This document shows, in pieces, positions 15,617-23,648 of a stretch of DNA of 29,240 bases. The position numbers and the translations under genes are program-made. Every line of letters begins with the position of its first letter. Position 1 is the stretch's first letter. The notes under the pieces are model-generated. The model had not been told where the DNA came from and made no database searches. It worked only from the letters and a program-made list of their open reading frames with translations. Source of the stretch: Clostridia bacterium (GTDB lineage: Bacteria > Bacillota > Clostridia > TANB77 > CAG-508); assembly GCA_900772235.1 (NCBI GenBank), contig CAAGQX010000115.1, positions 1 through 29,240 on the forward strand, written 5' to 3'.

Positions 15617-16196
15617 ATGCTATTAATAGGAAAAAAGATTATATTTGGATTAACAAGTGCACAATATACTTTTAATAAAACAATTCCCCAAATTTCAAAG
15701 TTAATTAGTGAGGGAGCAGAGATTATTCCGGTAATGTCTGTGGACTCCTACAATATAGATACAAAATTTGGAAAAGCAGAGGACTTTGTAAAACGAATAG
15801 AAGATATAACGTTGAAAAAAGTAATACATACGAATGAAGAAATAGAAAGCATAGAAAACTTTGCTGATGTAGATATTATGATAATAAGCCCTTGCTCGCG
15901 GAAATGCCATAGGAAAAATTGCTTCTGGCATAATGGATACACCAATACTAAAAATTGCAAAAAAAATTTTAAAAGAAGATAAAAATTTGGTAATAGGAAT
16001 ATCAACAGCAGATGGACTGTCTGTAAATGCTGAAAACATAGGAAAACTACTAAACCAAAAAAATATATTTTTTGTACCATTCAGGCAAGATAATCCGATA
16101 ACAAAACCAAGGTCTTTATCGTTTGAACCAAAATATATTTTGGATGCAATTTTATATAGCTTAGAACAAGAACAAATTCAGCCGATTTTGCTCTAA
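15617..16196 (+). CDS. spoVFB: dipicolinate synthase subunit B, read through a +1 frameshift at CGG
   Basis: Joined 15617-15898 and 15900-16196, skipping C15899: 192 residues, against about 200 in Bacillus. ATG 15617 follows GAGGGGGAG. It is a flavoprotein-fold protein: GKKIIFGLTSAQYTF at the N-terminus, then EGAEIIPVMS; after the shift SPCS-GNAIGKIASGIMDTP, which aligns with the Bacillus APLTGNSMSKLANAMTDSP I recall, then GISTADGLSVN and NIFFVPFRQD. SpoVFA/SpoVFB make dipicolinic acid, the spore-core calcium chelator, in the mother cell. No spoVFA is adjacent, which is unusual. Without recoding the protein stops at 121 residues with an unrelated tail. Confidence 0.9.
15896..15902 (+). other. 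+1 recoding site in spoVFB (TCG C GGA)
   Basis: Zero-frame TCG CGG A. Skipping C15899 reads GGA as Gly95, the conserved Gly of the TGN/SGN motif. Confidence 0.85.
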
Positions 16197-16213
16197 TTTT
16201 GTAAAAAAATGTT

Positions 16214-16242
16214 TTGACAAATGAAATAATATATGATAAAAA
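16214..16242 (+). promoter_or_regulatory. promoter for thymidine kinase
   Basis: TTGACA 16214-16219, 17-nt spacer, weak -10 TAAAAA 16237-16242. Confidence 0.45.
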
Positions 16243-16280
16243 TATGTCTGTTAGAAATATAAAAAATGGGGATGCAAAAA

Positions 16281-16826
16281 ATGGGAGATATAAATGTATA
16301 TACTGGACCAATGAAATGTGGAAAAACACAAAAGATATTAGACGAAGCACAAAGACAACAAATAGCAGGGAAAAACATAAAAGTATTTAAACCCAAAATT
16401 GATGATAGATTTTCAGATGTAGAGGTAATAAGCAGAAAAGGCTATAAAACAGGAGCTATAGCTATTAATGATATAGATGAAATTAAAAATTATGATGCAG
16501 ATGTATATGTAATAGATGAATTCCAATTTTTAAAAGGCGATTTAAAAGAATTATATAATTTAGCAAATAATGGAAAAAAATTCTACATAGCAGGTTTAAA
16601 TTTAACAGCAGAAAGAAAGCCATTTGGAAAAATGGGAGAACTATTATGTATGTCTGATAATGTACAAATATTAACTTCTGTATGTGAAATATGCAGAAAC
16701 GATAATGCAATATATACATATTACGCAGGAAAAGACAAAACTGGAGATGTACTTGTTGGAGAAGACAACTATATACCAGTATGTAGAAAATGTTATGAAA
16801 AACTATTAAAAGAAAAAAATAAATAA
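16281..16826 (+). CDS. tdk: thymidine kinase
   Basis: 181 residues from ATG 16281, chosen because GGGG at 16268-16271 is correctly spaced for it; in-frame ATGs at 16266 and 16272 overlap or abut that site. Walker A GPMKCGKTQK (about 9-18), Walker B VYVIDEFQF with the catalytic Glu (about 78-86), the lasso-loop region, and a zinc ribbon of CEIC plus CRKC near the C-terminus place it in the type II (tetrameric) thymidine kinase family. It phosphorylates thymidine to dTMP in the cytosol for salvage. The gene has its own TTGACA element and is followed by a hairpin. Confidence 0.95.
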   Translation: MGDINVYTGPMKCGKTQKILDEAQRQQIAGKNIKVFKPKIDDRFSDVEVISRKGYKTGAIAINDIDEIKNYDADVYVIDEFQFLKGDLKELYNLANNGKKFYIAGLNLTAERKPFGKMGELLCMSDNVQILTSVCEICRNDNAIYTYYAGKDKTGDVLVGEDNYIPVCRKCYEKLLKEKNK

Positions 16827-16845
16827 TGAAAATTAAAATTTTTAA

Positions 16846-16874
16846 TTAAGACGGGTTTATCTAACCCGTCTTAA
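16846..16874 (+). terminator. hairpin after tdk
   Basis: Perfect 12-bp stem TTAAGACGGGTT/AACCCGTCTTAA, 5-nt loop. There is no T tract on this strand. The GACGGGTT core resembles the dispersed palindromes at 14743 and 29201, so it could be a worn copy of that family acting as a terminator. Confidence 0.6.
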
Positions 16875-16930
16875 TGTATGTAAACAGATATTTTTTATAA
16901 TTTATATATGTAATTAGGTGAATTTTTTAC

Positions 16931-16959
16931 TTGACAAGAAAGCATAATAAATGTAAAAT
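16931..16959 (+). promoter_or_regulatory. promoter for rny
   Basis: TTGACA 16931-16936, 17-nt spacer, TAAAAT 16954-16959. A TATAAT overlaps at 16959-16964 but would need a 22-nt spacer. Confidence 0.65.
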
Positions 16960-17052
16960 ATAATAGTACAGAAACTATAAATATATTTATTTGAAAAGTG
17001 ATATATATTTTATCTGAACATTGAAAATTAAATAGAAAGAGGTGTATTATTT

Positions 17053-18591
17053 ATGACATTAGCGATAGTAGTCACCCTTCTTGTCTCAGCAGCTGTATTT
17101 ATACCAACTGGTATTACAATAAGAAAGAAAACAGCTGAATCTAAAATAAAAGGTGCAGAAAGTGAAGCAAAGAGAATTTTAGAAAATGCAAAAAGAGAAG
17201 CAGAAAGTGCAAGAAAAGAAGAAATTCTAAAATCTAAAGAAGAAATGTTACAGTTGAGGAATGATTTAGATAAGGAGATAAAAGAAAGAAGAGGCGAAAT
17301 ACAATTACAAGAAAAAAGAATTTTTCAAAAAGAAGAAAGTTTAGAAAGACGCTCTGAAAATTTTGAGCGTAAAGAAAGAGATTTGGAAAGATCAGTTCAA
17401 GATGTTGAAAAGAAAAAGAAAAGTTTAGATGAGGCATTAAATAGCCAAATGGCAGAATTACAAAGAATTTCTGGACTATCTAGAGATGAGGCTAAAAAAA
17501 TATTATTAGACAAATTGGACAGAAAACTAACAGAGGAAAAGGCAGTTTTAATTAAGGAATCGGAAAAACAAGCAAAGGAAACAGCAACTAAAAAAGCTAA
17601 AGAAATTTTAGGTTATACTATTCAAAAATGTGCAGCAGACCATACATCAGAAACTACAGTATCTGTTGTTTCATTACCAAATGATGATATGAAAGGAAGA
17701 ATAATAGGTAGAGAAGGAAGAAACATAAAAACTCTAGAAACATTAACAGGAATAGACCTAATAATTGATGATACTCCTGAAGCAGTTATACTATCTGGCT
17801 TTGATCCATTAAGAAGAGAAGTCGCAAGAATAGCATTAGAAAAACTTATTGAAGATGGAAGAATACATCCTGCAAAAATCGAAGAAATGGTAGAAAAGGC
17901 TAAAGAAGAAGTAGAAGAAATTATCAAAGAAGAAGGAGAAAGAGCTGTTTTAGAAACAGGAGTTAATGGACTACATCCAGATTTAGTTAGATTAATAGGA
18001 AAACTAAAATATAGAACAAGTTATGGGCAAAATGTGCTAAACCATTCTATAGAAGTTTCAAATTTAGCTAGAATAATGGCAGAAGAATTAGGATTAGACT
18101 CAAAACTTGCTCGTAGAGCTGGGTTATTGCACGACATAGGAAAAGCATTAGACCACGATATGGAAGGAACACACGTAGAAATAGGCGTAGATGTTCTTAA
18201 AAAATATAAAGAAAACGACTTAGTAATAAATGCAGTGCAAGCACACCACGGAGATGTAGAACCAAAAACAATAGAAGCTGTTTTAATACAAGCAGCAGAT
18301 GCAATATCAGCATCAAGACCTGGAGCAAGAAGAGAAACATTAGAAGCATATATCAAGAGATTAGAAAAATTAGAAGAAATTGCAGATTCTTTTGAAGGCG
18401 TTGAAAAATCTTTTGCAGTACAAGCAGGTAGAGAAATAAGACTTATTGTTAAACCTGAAAAAATAACAGATGCTCAAATGGTAGTTATGGCAAGAGATGT
18501 TGCTGAAAGAATAGAATCTGAAATGGAATATCCAGGACAAATAAAAGTAAATATAATAAGAGAAACAAGAGCAGTTGATTATGCAAAATAA
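17053..18591 (+). CDS. rny: ribonuclease Y
   Basis: 512 residues; ATG 17053 follows AAAGAGGTG. Order: one N-terminal membrane helix (about 3-22); a long Lys/Glu-rich coiled coil (about 28-185); a KH RNA-binding domain with GRIIGREGRN (215-224); an HD domain with the metal pair His360-Asp361 in LLHDIGKALDHD; and the C-terminal RNase Y domain ending ETRAVDYAK. It is the membrane-anchored endoribonuclease that starts bulk mRNA decay and processes some operons in Firmicutes. Length and motifs are canonical. It is transcribed alone, from its own promoter to a strong terminator. Confidence 0.98.
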   Translation: MTLAIVVTLLVSAAVFIPTGITIRKKTAESKIKGAESEAKRILENAKREAESARKEEILKSKEEMLQLRNDLDKEIKERRGEIQLQEKRIFQKEESLERRSENFERKERDLERSVQDVEKKKKSLDEALNSQMAELQRISGLSRDEAKKILLDKLDRKLTEEKAVLIKESEKQAKETATKKAKEILGYTIQKCAADHTSETTVSVVSLPNDDMKGRIIGREGRNIKTLETLTGIDLIIDDTPEAVILSGFDPLRREVARIALEKLIEDGRIHPAKIEEMVEKAKEEVEEIIKEEGERAVLETGVNGLHPDLVRLIGKLKYRTSYGQNVLNHSIEVSNLARIMAEELGLDSKLARRAGLLHDIGKALDHDMEGTHVEIGVDVLKKYKENDLVINAVQAHHGDVEPKTIEAVLIQAADAISASRPGARRETLEAYIKRLEKLEEIADSFEGVEKSFAVQAGREIRLIVKPEKITDAQMVVMARDVAERIESEMEYPGQIKVNIIRETRAVDYAK

Positions 18592-18594
18592 TAG

Positions 18595-18626
18595 AAAAAA
18601 CTCCCAAGAAAACTTGGGAGTTTTTT
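18595..18626 (+). terminator. strong terminator after rny
   Basis: CTCCCAAG/CTTGGGAG (18601-18608, 18613-18620), AAAA loop, six T after and six A before. Confidence 0.96.
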
Positions 18627-18714
18627 CTATATTTTTAATGCAAAGTTAGCCATACACATTACTTTCAACTTATAAATAAGTCAAAAAACATTCTGAATTT
18701 TTTGACAAAAACAT

Positions 18715-18747
18715 CACTTTTTGAAAAAATGATTTTTTAAAAAAGTG
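18715..18747 (+). promoter_or_regulatory. 33-nt imperfect palindrome upstream of nrdD
   Basis: CACTTTTT (18715-18722)/AAAAAGTG (18740-18747) with inner AAAAAAT/ATTTTTT around a central G; one G-A mismatch. It lies about 20 nt upstream of the nrdD -35, suitable for an activator or repressor. No known box is matched. Confidence 0.45.
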
Positions 18748-18767
18748 CATTTTTTTACAAAAATGTA

Positions 18768-18797
18768 TTGACTAAAAAGGCGATTATATATATAATC
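18768..18797 (+). promoter_or_regulatory. nrdDG promoter with a palindrome over the -10
   Basis: TTGACT 18768-18773, 17-nt spacer, TATAAT 18791-18796. The perfect 16-bp palindrome GATTATATATATAATC (18782-18797) covers the -10. Its AT-rich centre resembles, but does not match, an NrdR box, so regulation by NrdR is only a possibility. Confidence 0.7.
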
Positions 18798-18834
18798 ATT
18801 TTACAAAAGAAAAGTAAAAATGGGGGGAACAAAT

Positions 18835-21195
18835 ATGCAAGATAATTTAGAGAAAAACATTGATATAACAGTAATAAAAAGGGATGGAAAAAAAGTTAAT
18901 TTTGATGGAAGTAAAATAGCTTTAGCAATAAAAAAAGGCTTTGATAGTGTTTATACAGAAGATGAAGAAACACACAAATATATAGATAAAGATATTTACA
19001 AAATCTATAATAAAGTTATAGAAAAAATAGAAAAATCTGGAAAAGACAAAATAAAAATTGAAGAAATTCAAGATTTAATAGAAGAACAATTAAAATCTAA
19101 TGGCTATGAAGATGTATATGAATCTTTTAAAGCATATAGAGAAAGAAGAACACAATCTAGACAAGTATTTTTCGATGAAAAAAAACAACATAAATTTTTA
19201 AAAGCATTAGAAAACTTGGGATTAAAATCAGCACACGAAGAAGATGCGAAAAGAGAAAATGCCAATATAGATGGTGATACCGCAATGGGAACAATGTTAC
19301 AATATGGTAGCACTGTTTCAAAGGAGTTTTCAAAATCTTATTTGATGAAAAGAAAATTTGCAGAAGCACACGACAGTGGCGATATACATATTCATGATAT
19401 GGACTTTATGCCAATGGGAACAACTACTTGTTGCCAAATAGACTTAAATAAACTATATACAGACGGATTTTCAACAGGACACGGCTTTTTAAGAGAACCA
19501 AATGACATAATGTCTTATTCAGCACTTGCAGCAATTGCAATTCAAGCAAATCAAAACGACCAACACGGAGGACAAAGCATACCAGCATTTGATTATTATA
19601 TGGCACCAGGAGTTTTGAAAACTTTTAAAAAACAATTTAAACAAACAGTATACGACTTTTTAGATTTAACAGATTATATAAAATTTATTGCAATAAATGG
19701 CATTACAAGAGAAATAGACAAACTAACAAGTATAGAATTTGATATCTCAATTTTTGACCAATATTGTAGGGAATCTGAAGAATTAAAAAGATTGTTTAGA
19801 CTATCTTATGATAAAGCCTTGGCTAAAACAAATAGAATAACATACCAAGCAATGGAAGCATTTATTCATAACTTAAATACAATGCACTCAAGAGCTGGAG
19901 CTCAAGTTCCATTTTCATCTGTAAACTTTGGAACAGATATATCTCCAGAAGGAAGAATGGTTATTAAAAACTTCTTACTTGCAACAGAAGAAGGATTAGG
20001 AAAAGGTGAAACACCAATATTCCCAATATCAATATTTAAAATAAAAGAGGGAGTAAATTATAATCCAGAAGACCCAAACTACGATTTGTTTAAACTTGCT
20101 TGCAAAGTTTCTGCAAAAAGACTTTTTCCAAACTTCTCGTTTATAGATGCACCATTTAACTTAGAGTACTACAATCCAGAAGATTACAACACAGAGGTTG
20201 CATATATGGGATGTAGAACAAGAGTATTAGGAAATTATGTTGATCCAAATAAAGCAGTAACAGCTGGAAGAGGAAATTTATCATTTACATCAATTAATTT
20301 ACCAAGACTAGGAATAAAACACGGAATTGTTAATGGTGAAAAAGTAGCAGATATGAAAGGCTTTTACGAAGAATTAGAAGAAAAATTAGAGTTAGTAAGA
20401 GATCAATTACTAGAAAGATTTGAAATACAATGTAATAAAAGAATTTATAATTTTCCATTCTTACTAGGACAAGGAGTATGGCTAGACAGCGAAAAATTAA
20501 AACCAGGTGATAAATTAAGAAAAATATATAAACACGGAACACTTTCTGTAGGATTTATTGGATTAGCAGAATGCTTAAAAGCCTTAACAGGAAAACATCA
20601 CGGAGAAAGTGAAGAATCTCAAAAATTAGGATTAGAAATTATAGGCTTTATGAGAAAGAAAATGGATGAATATTCAGAAAAATATAATTTAAATTTCACA
20701 TTACTTGCAACACCAGCAGAAGGGCTATCTGGAAGATTCACTGCATTAGATAAAGCTATTTATGGAAAAATAAAAGGAATTACAGATAGAGAGTACTATA
20801 CAAACTCTTTCCACGTTCCAGTATATTATAAAACTACAGTAGAACATAAAATAAAAACAGAAGCACCTTACCACGCCTTTACAAATGCAGGACATATTTC
20901 TTACATAGAACTAGATGGAGATACAACAGAAAATGTAGAAGCATTTGAAAAAGTAATAAGAATAATGAAAGAAGCTGGAATAGGATATGGAGCAGTAAAC
21001 CACCCGGTAGATAGAGATCCAGTTTGTGGATTTACAGGAGTAATTGGAGATGTATGCCCAGGTTGCGGAAGGCACGAAGATGATGTTAAATTTGAAAGAA
21101 TAAGAAGAATAACAGGGTATTTAGTAGGAACATTAGATAGATTTAATAATGGTAAAAAATGTGAAGAAAGGGATAGGGTTAAACATAAATTATAA
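18835..21195 (+). CDS. nrdD: anaerobic ribonucleoside-triphosphate reductase
   Basis: 786 residues. ATG 18835 sits 7 nt after GGGGGGA; an in-frame ATG at 18820 has no ribosome site. Order: ATP-cone allosteric domain (about 5-95; VIKRDGKKVNFDGSKI); a ten-stranded glycyl-radical barrel including TTTCCQIDL and the conserved MGCRTRVLGN; a zinc site of Cys pairs in VCGFTG and VCPGCGRHE; and the radical loop RITGYLVG, where Gly at about 761 carries the radical. It makes deoxynucleotides from NTPs without oxygen and is activated by NrdG, encoded directly after with a one-base overlap. Confidence 0.98.
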   Translation: MQDNLEKNIDITVIKRDGKKVNFDGSKIALAIKKGFDSVYTEDEETHKYIDKDIYKIYNKVIEKIEKSGKDKIKIEEIQDLIEEQLKSNGYEDVYESFKAYRERRTQSRQVFFDEKKQHKFLKALENLGLKSAHEEDAKRENANIDGDTAMGTMLQYGSTVSKEFSKSYLMKRKFAEAHDSGDIHIHDMDFMPMGTTTCCQIDLNKLYTDGFSTGHGFLREPNDIMSYSALAAIAIQANQNDQHGGQSIPAFDYYMAPGVLKTFKKQFKQTVYDFLDLTDYIKFIAINGITREIDKLTSIEFDISIFDQYCRESEELKRLFRLSYDKALAKTNRITYQAMEAFIHNLNTMHSRAGAQVPFSSVNFGTDISPEGRMVIKNFLLATEEGLGKGETPIFPISIFKIKEGVNYNPEDPNYDLFKLACKVSAKRLFPNFSFIDAPFNLEYYNPEDYNTEVAYMGCRTRVLGNYVDPNKAVTAGRGNLSFTSINLPRLGIKHGIVNGEKVADMKGFYEELEEKLELVRDQLLERFEIQCNKRIYNFPFLLGQGVWLDSEKLKPGDKLRKIYKHGTLSVGFIGLAECLKALTGKHHGESEESQKLGLEIIGFMRKKMDEYSEKYNLNFTLLATPAEGLSGRFTALDKAIYGKIKGITDREYYTNSFHVPVYYKTTVEHKIKTEAPYHAFTNAGHISYIELDGDTTENVEAFEKVIRIMKEAGIGYGAVNHPVDRDPVCGFTGVIGDVCPGCGRHEDDVKFERIRRITGYLVGTLDRFNNGKKCEERDRVKHKL

Positions 21196-21767
21196 TGGAA
21201 ATTAGATTAGCAGCTCCAATAGAGCCAGATAGTATAGTGGATGGAGAAGGAATAAGAACAGTAATATGGACACAAGGGTGTGGACATAACTGTAAAGGAT
21301 GCCATAATCCAGAAACACACGATTTTAATAAAGGCACTTTAGTTGATGTAAAAGAATTAGAAAAACAGATATTAAATATAAGACATCAAGATGGAATTAC
21401 TCTTTCTGGTGGAGACCCAATGTACCAACCAGAGGCAGTACTTGAAATAGCAAAGTTTTGCAAAGCAAATAACTTAAATGTTTGGTGCTATACAGGCTTT
21501 ACATTTGAAGAGTTACAGAAAATGGCGGAAAATAATAAAAACGTAAAAGAACTATTAGAAAATATAGATGTTTTGGTAGATGGAAAATTTGTACTAGAAC
21601 AAAAAAGTTTAAATCTATATTTTAAAGGTTCTGCAAACCAAAGAATATTGGATATGCCAAAGTCCTTAAAAGAGCAAAAACCAATAGAAATAGAAAAATA
21701 TAAGGGCACAAGAACATTTAAAAAATATGATAACACAGCAAATGCAAACAATGGATTATTTATATGA
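21195..21767 (+). CDS. nrdG: anaerobic ribonucleotide reductase activating protein (radical SAM)
   Basis: 190 residues; ATG 21195 overlaps the nrdD stop (TAATG), so it is translationally coupled and has no strong ribosome site of its own. The radical-SAM cluster motif is CGHNCKGC (CxxxCxxC, about 30-37), followed by LSGGDPMYQPE (about 72-82) for S-adenosylmethionine binding. It produces the glycyl radical on NrdD. Length is slightly longer than the usual 155-175 because of a C-terminal lysine-rich extension after RILDMPKSL. Confidence 0.97.
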   Translation: MEIRLAAPIEPDSIVDGEGIRTVIWTQGCGHNCKGCHNPETHDFNKGTLVDVKELEKQILNIRHQDGITLSGGDPMYQPEAVLEIAKFCKANNLNVWCYTGFTFEELQKMAENNKNVKELLENIDVLVDGKFVLEQKSLNLYFKGSANQRILDMPKSLKEQKPIEIEKYKGTRTFKKYDNTANANNGLFI

Positions 21768-21773
21768 AATTTT

Positions 21774-21806
21774 AATAGGAGCATATGAATTTGCTCCTAT
21801 TTTTTC
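21774..21806 (+). terminator. rho-independent terminator after nrdDG
   Basis: AATAGGAGCA/TGCTCCTATT (21774-21783, 21792-21801), then T run. Confidence 0.93.
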
Positions 21807-21856
21807 AATCTTTTTTCAAGTTTTATAATATAGTATAAAATAACTTGCTTTAGTGG

Positions 21857-21885
21857 TTGCACATATTAAAAAATTGTTATAAAAT
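21857..21885 (+). promoter_or_regulatory. promoter for the ABC exporter operon
   Basis: TTGCAC 21857-21862, 17-nt spacer, TAAAAT 21880-21885. Confidence 0.5.
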
Positions 21886-21919
21886 ATATAGACACAAAAA
21901 TGAAAGGATATGATAAAAG

Positions 21920-23647
21920 ATGATTAAGACACTTGCAAAATCAATAAGAGAATATAAAAAGACAACAATTCTTACACCAATTTTTGTTGCATTAGAGGTA
22001 ATAATGGAAATATTAATACCTTTTATTATGGCAAAATTAGTAGATTATGGTATATATGGAAATAATATGCCACTTGTATATAAACTAGGATTATTGTTAA
22101 TTGGACTTGCAGGATTATCATTAGCTTTTGGCGTAATTGCAGGAAAACTTGCAGCAAAGGCTTCTACAGGTTTTGCAAAAAATTTAAGACACGATATGTA
22201 TTATAAAGTGCAAGAATATTCATTTGAAAATATCGATAAATTTTCAACTTCAAGTATTATAACAAGAATGACAACAGATGTAACATATGTTCAGCAAGCA
22301 TATCAAATGCTCACAAGAATTACATTTAGAGCACCACTAACACTTATTTTTTCACTTATAATGTCATTTGCGATAAATTCAAAATTATCATTAATATTTT
22401 TAGCATTAGTACCAGTACTTGGAATAGGATTATATCTTATAGCAACAAATGCTTTTCCAATATTTGAGAAAGTGTTCAAAATCTACGATAAATTAAACAA
22501 TGTAGTTCAAGAAAATGTAAGAGGTATTAGAGTTGTAAAATCATATGTTTTGGAAGAAGAAGAAAAAGAAAAATTTGGTAAAGTATCTAAAGATATTTAC
22601 GATAATTTCTGGCACGCAGAAAAAATTATTGCATATAATTCACCACTTATGCAAATAGTTATGTATACAGGATTATTATTAATTTCTTGGTTCGGTGCAA
22701 AACTAATAGTTGGTTCTTCACTTACAACAGGTGAACTAATGAGTTTAATTACATATGCAATGCAAGTACTTTCAAGCTTAATGATGATTTCTGTTGTATT
22801 TGTTATGCTAACAATATCTGCGGCATCAGCAGAAAGAATTACAGAAATATTACAAGAAAAACCAGCACTTTCAAATAAAGAAAATCCAATTTACAATGTA
22901 AAAGATGGTTCTATAACATTTGAAAATGTTAATTTCAGCTATGTAGGAGATAAAAATAAAATTTGCTTAAAAGATATTAATTTGAACATAAAATCTGGCG
23001 AAACTATAGGAATTATAGGAGGAACAGGAAGCTCAAAAACAACACTTATTCAATTAATACCAAGACTTTACGATGCAACAACAGGAACTGTAAAAGTTGG
23101 AGGAATAGATGTAAAAGACTACGATATAGAAACACTTAGAAATGAAGTAGCCATAGTTCTTCAAAAAAATGTACTTTTCTCTGGGACAATAAAAGAAAAC
23201 TTGCGTTGGGGAAATAAAGAGGCAACTGATGAAGAAATGGTAAAAGCGTGTAAACTAGCACAAGCAGACAGCTTTATAAATGAATTCCCAGATAAGTACG
23301 ATACTTATATAGAACAGGGTGGAACAAATGTATCTGGTGGACAAAAACAGCGTTTGTGTATAGCAAGAGCTTTGCTAAAAAAACCTAAAATACTAATTTT
23401 AGATGATTCGACAAGTGCGGTAGATACAAAAACAGATAGTTTAATTAGAAAAGCTTTTAAAGAAGAAATTCCAGACACAACAAAAATAATTATTGCACAA
23501 AGAATAGACTCGGTTGAAGATGCCGATAAAATAATTGTTTTAGATAATGGTATGATAAATGGAATAGGAACACATAAAGAATTAATAGAAAACAATGAGA
23601 TATATAAAGAAGTGTACACATCTCAAAGAAAAGGAGATGATAAATAA
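21920..23647 (+). CDS. ABC exporter half-transporter, degenerate-ATPase subunit
   Basis: 575 residues; ATG 21920 follows AAAGGA. A six-helix exporter domain (about 1-310) is fused to an ATPase domain. Several catalytic positions are non-canonical: Walker A GGTGSSKTT (about 366-374) has Ser where Gly usually precedes Lys; Walker B ILDDSTS (about 493) has Asp for the catalytic Glu; the switch His is Gln in IIAQRID (about 527). The signature VSGGQKQR is intact. This is the pattern of the degenerate partner in heterodimeric exporters such as BmrC/BmrD and TM287/TM288. The gene ends one base before its partner. The substrate (drug, lipid or peptide) is unknown. Confidence 0.93.
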   Translation: MIKTLAKSIREYKKTTILTPIFVALEVIMEILIPFIMAKLVDYGIYGNNMPLVYKLGLLLIGLAGLSLAFGVIAGKLAAKASTGFAKNLRHDMYYKVQEYSFENIDKFSTSSIITRMTTDVTYVQQAYQMLTRITFRAPLTLIFSLIMSFAINSKLSLIFLALVPVLGIGLYLIATNAFPIFEKVFKIYDKLNNVVQENVRGIRVVKSYVLEEEEKEKFGKVSKDIYDNFWHAEKIIAYNSPLMQIVMYTGLLLISWFGAKLIVGSSLTTGELMSLITYAMQVLSSLMMISVVFVMLTISAASAERITEILQEKPALSNKENPIYNVKDGSITFENVNFSYVGDKNKICLKDINLNIKSGETIGIIGGTGSSKTTLIQLIPRLYDATTGTVKVGGIDVKDYDIETLRNEVAIVLQKNVLFSGTIKENLRWGNKEATDEEMVKACKLAQADSFINEFPDKYDTYIEQGGTNVSGGQKQRLCIARALLKKPKILILDDSTSAVDTKTDSLIRKAFKEEIPDTTKIIIAQRIDSVEDADKIIVLDNGMINGIGTHKELIENNEIYKEVYTSQRKGDDK

Positions 23648-23648
23648 T

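Noticed and set aside
17622..18356. Long minus-strand frames within rny and other conserved genes
   Set aside because: They are shadows caused by codon bias in AT-rich genes; the plus-strand products are clearly conserved enzymes.
18782..18797. NrdR box at the nrdD promoter
   Set aside because: The palindrome is AT-rich and correctly placed but does not match the ACACTATATATAGTG-like consensus; kept only as an unnamed operator candidate.
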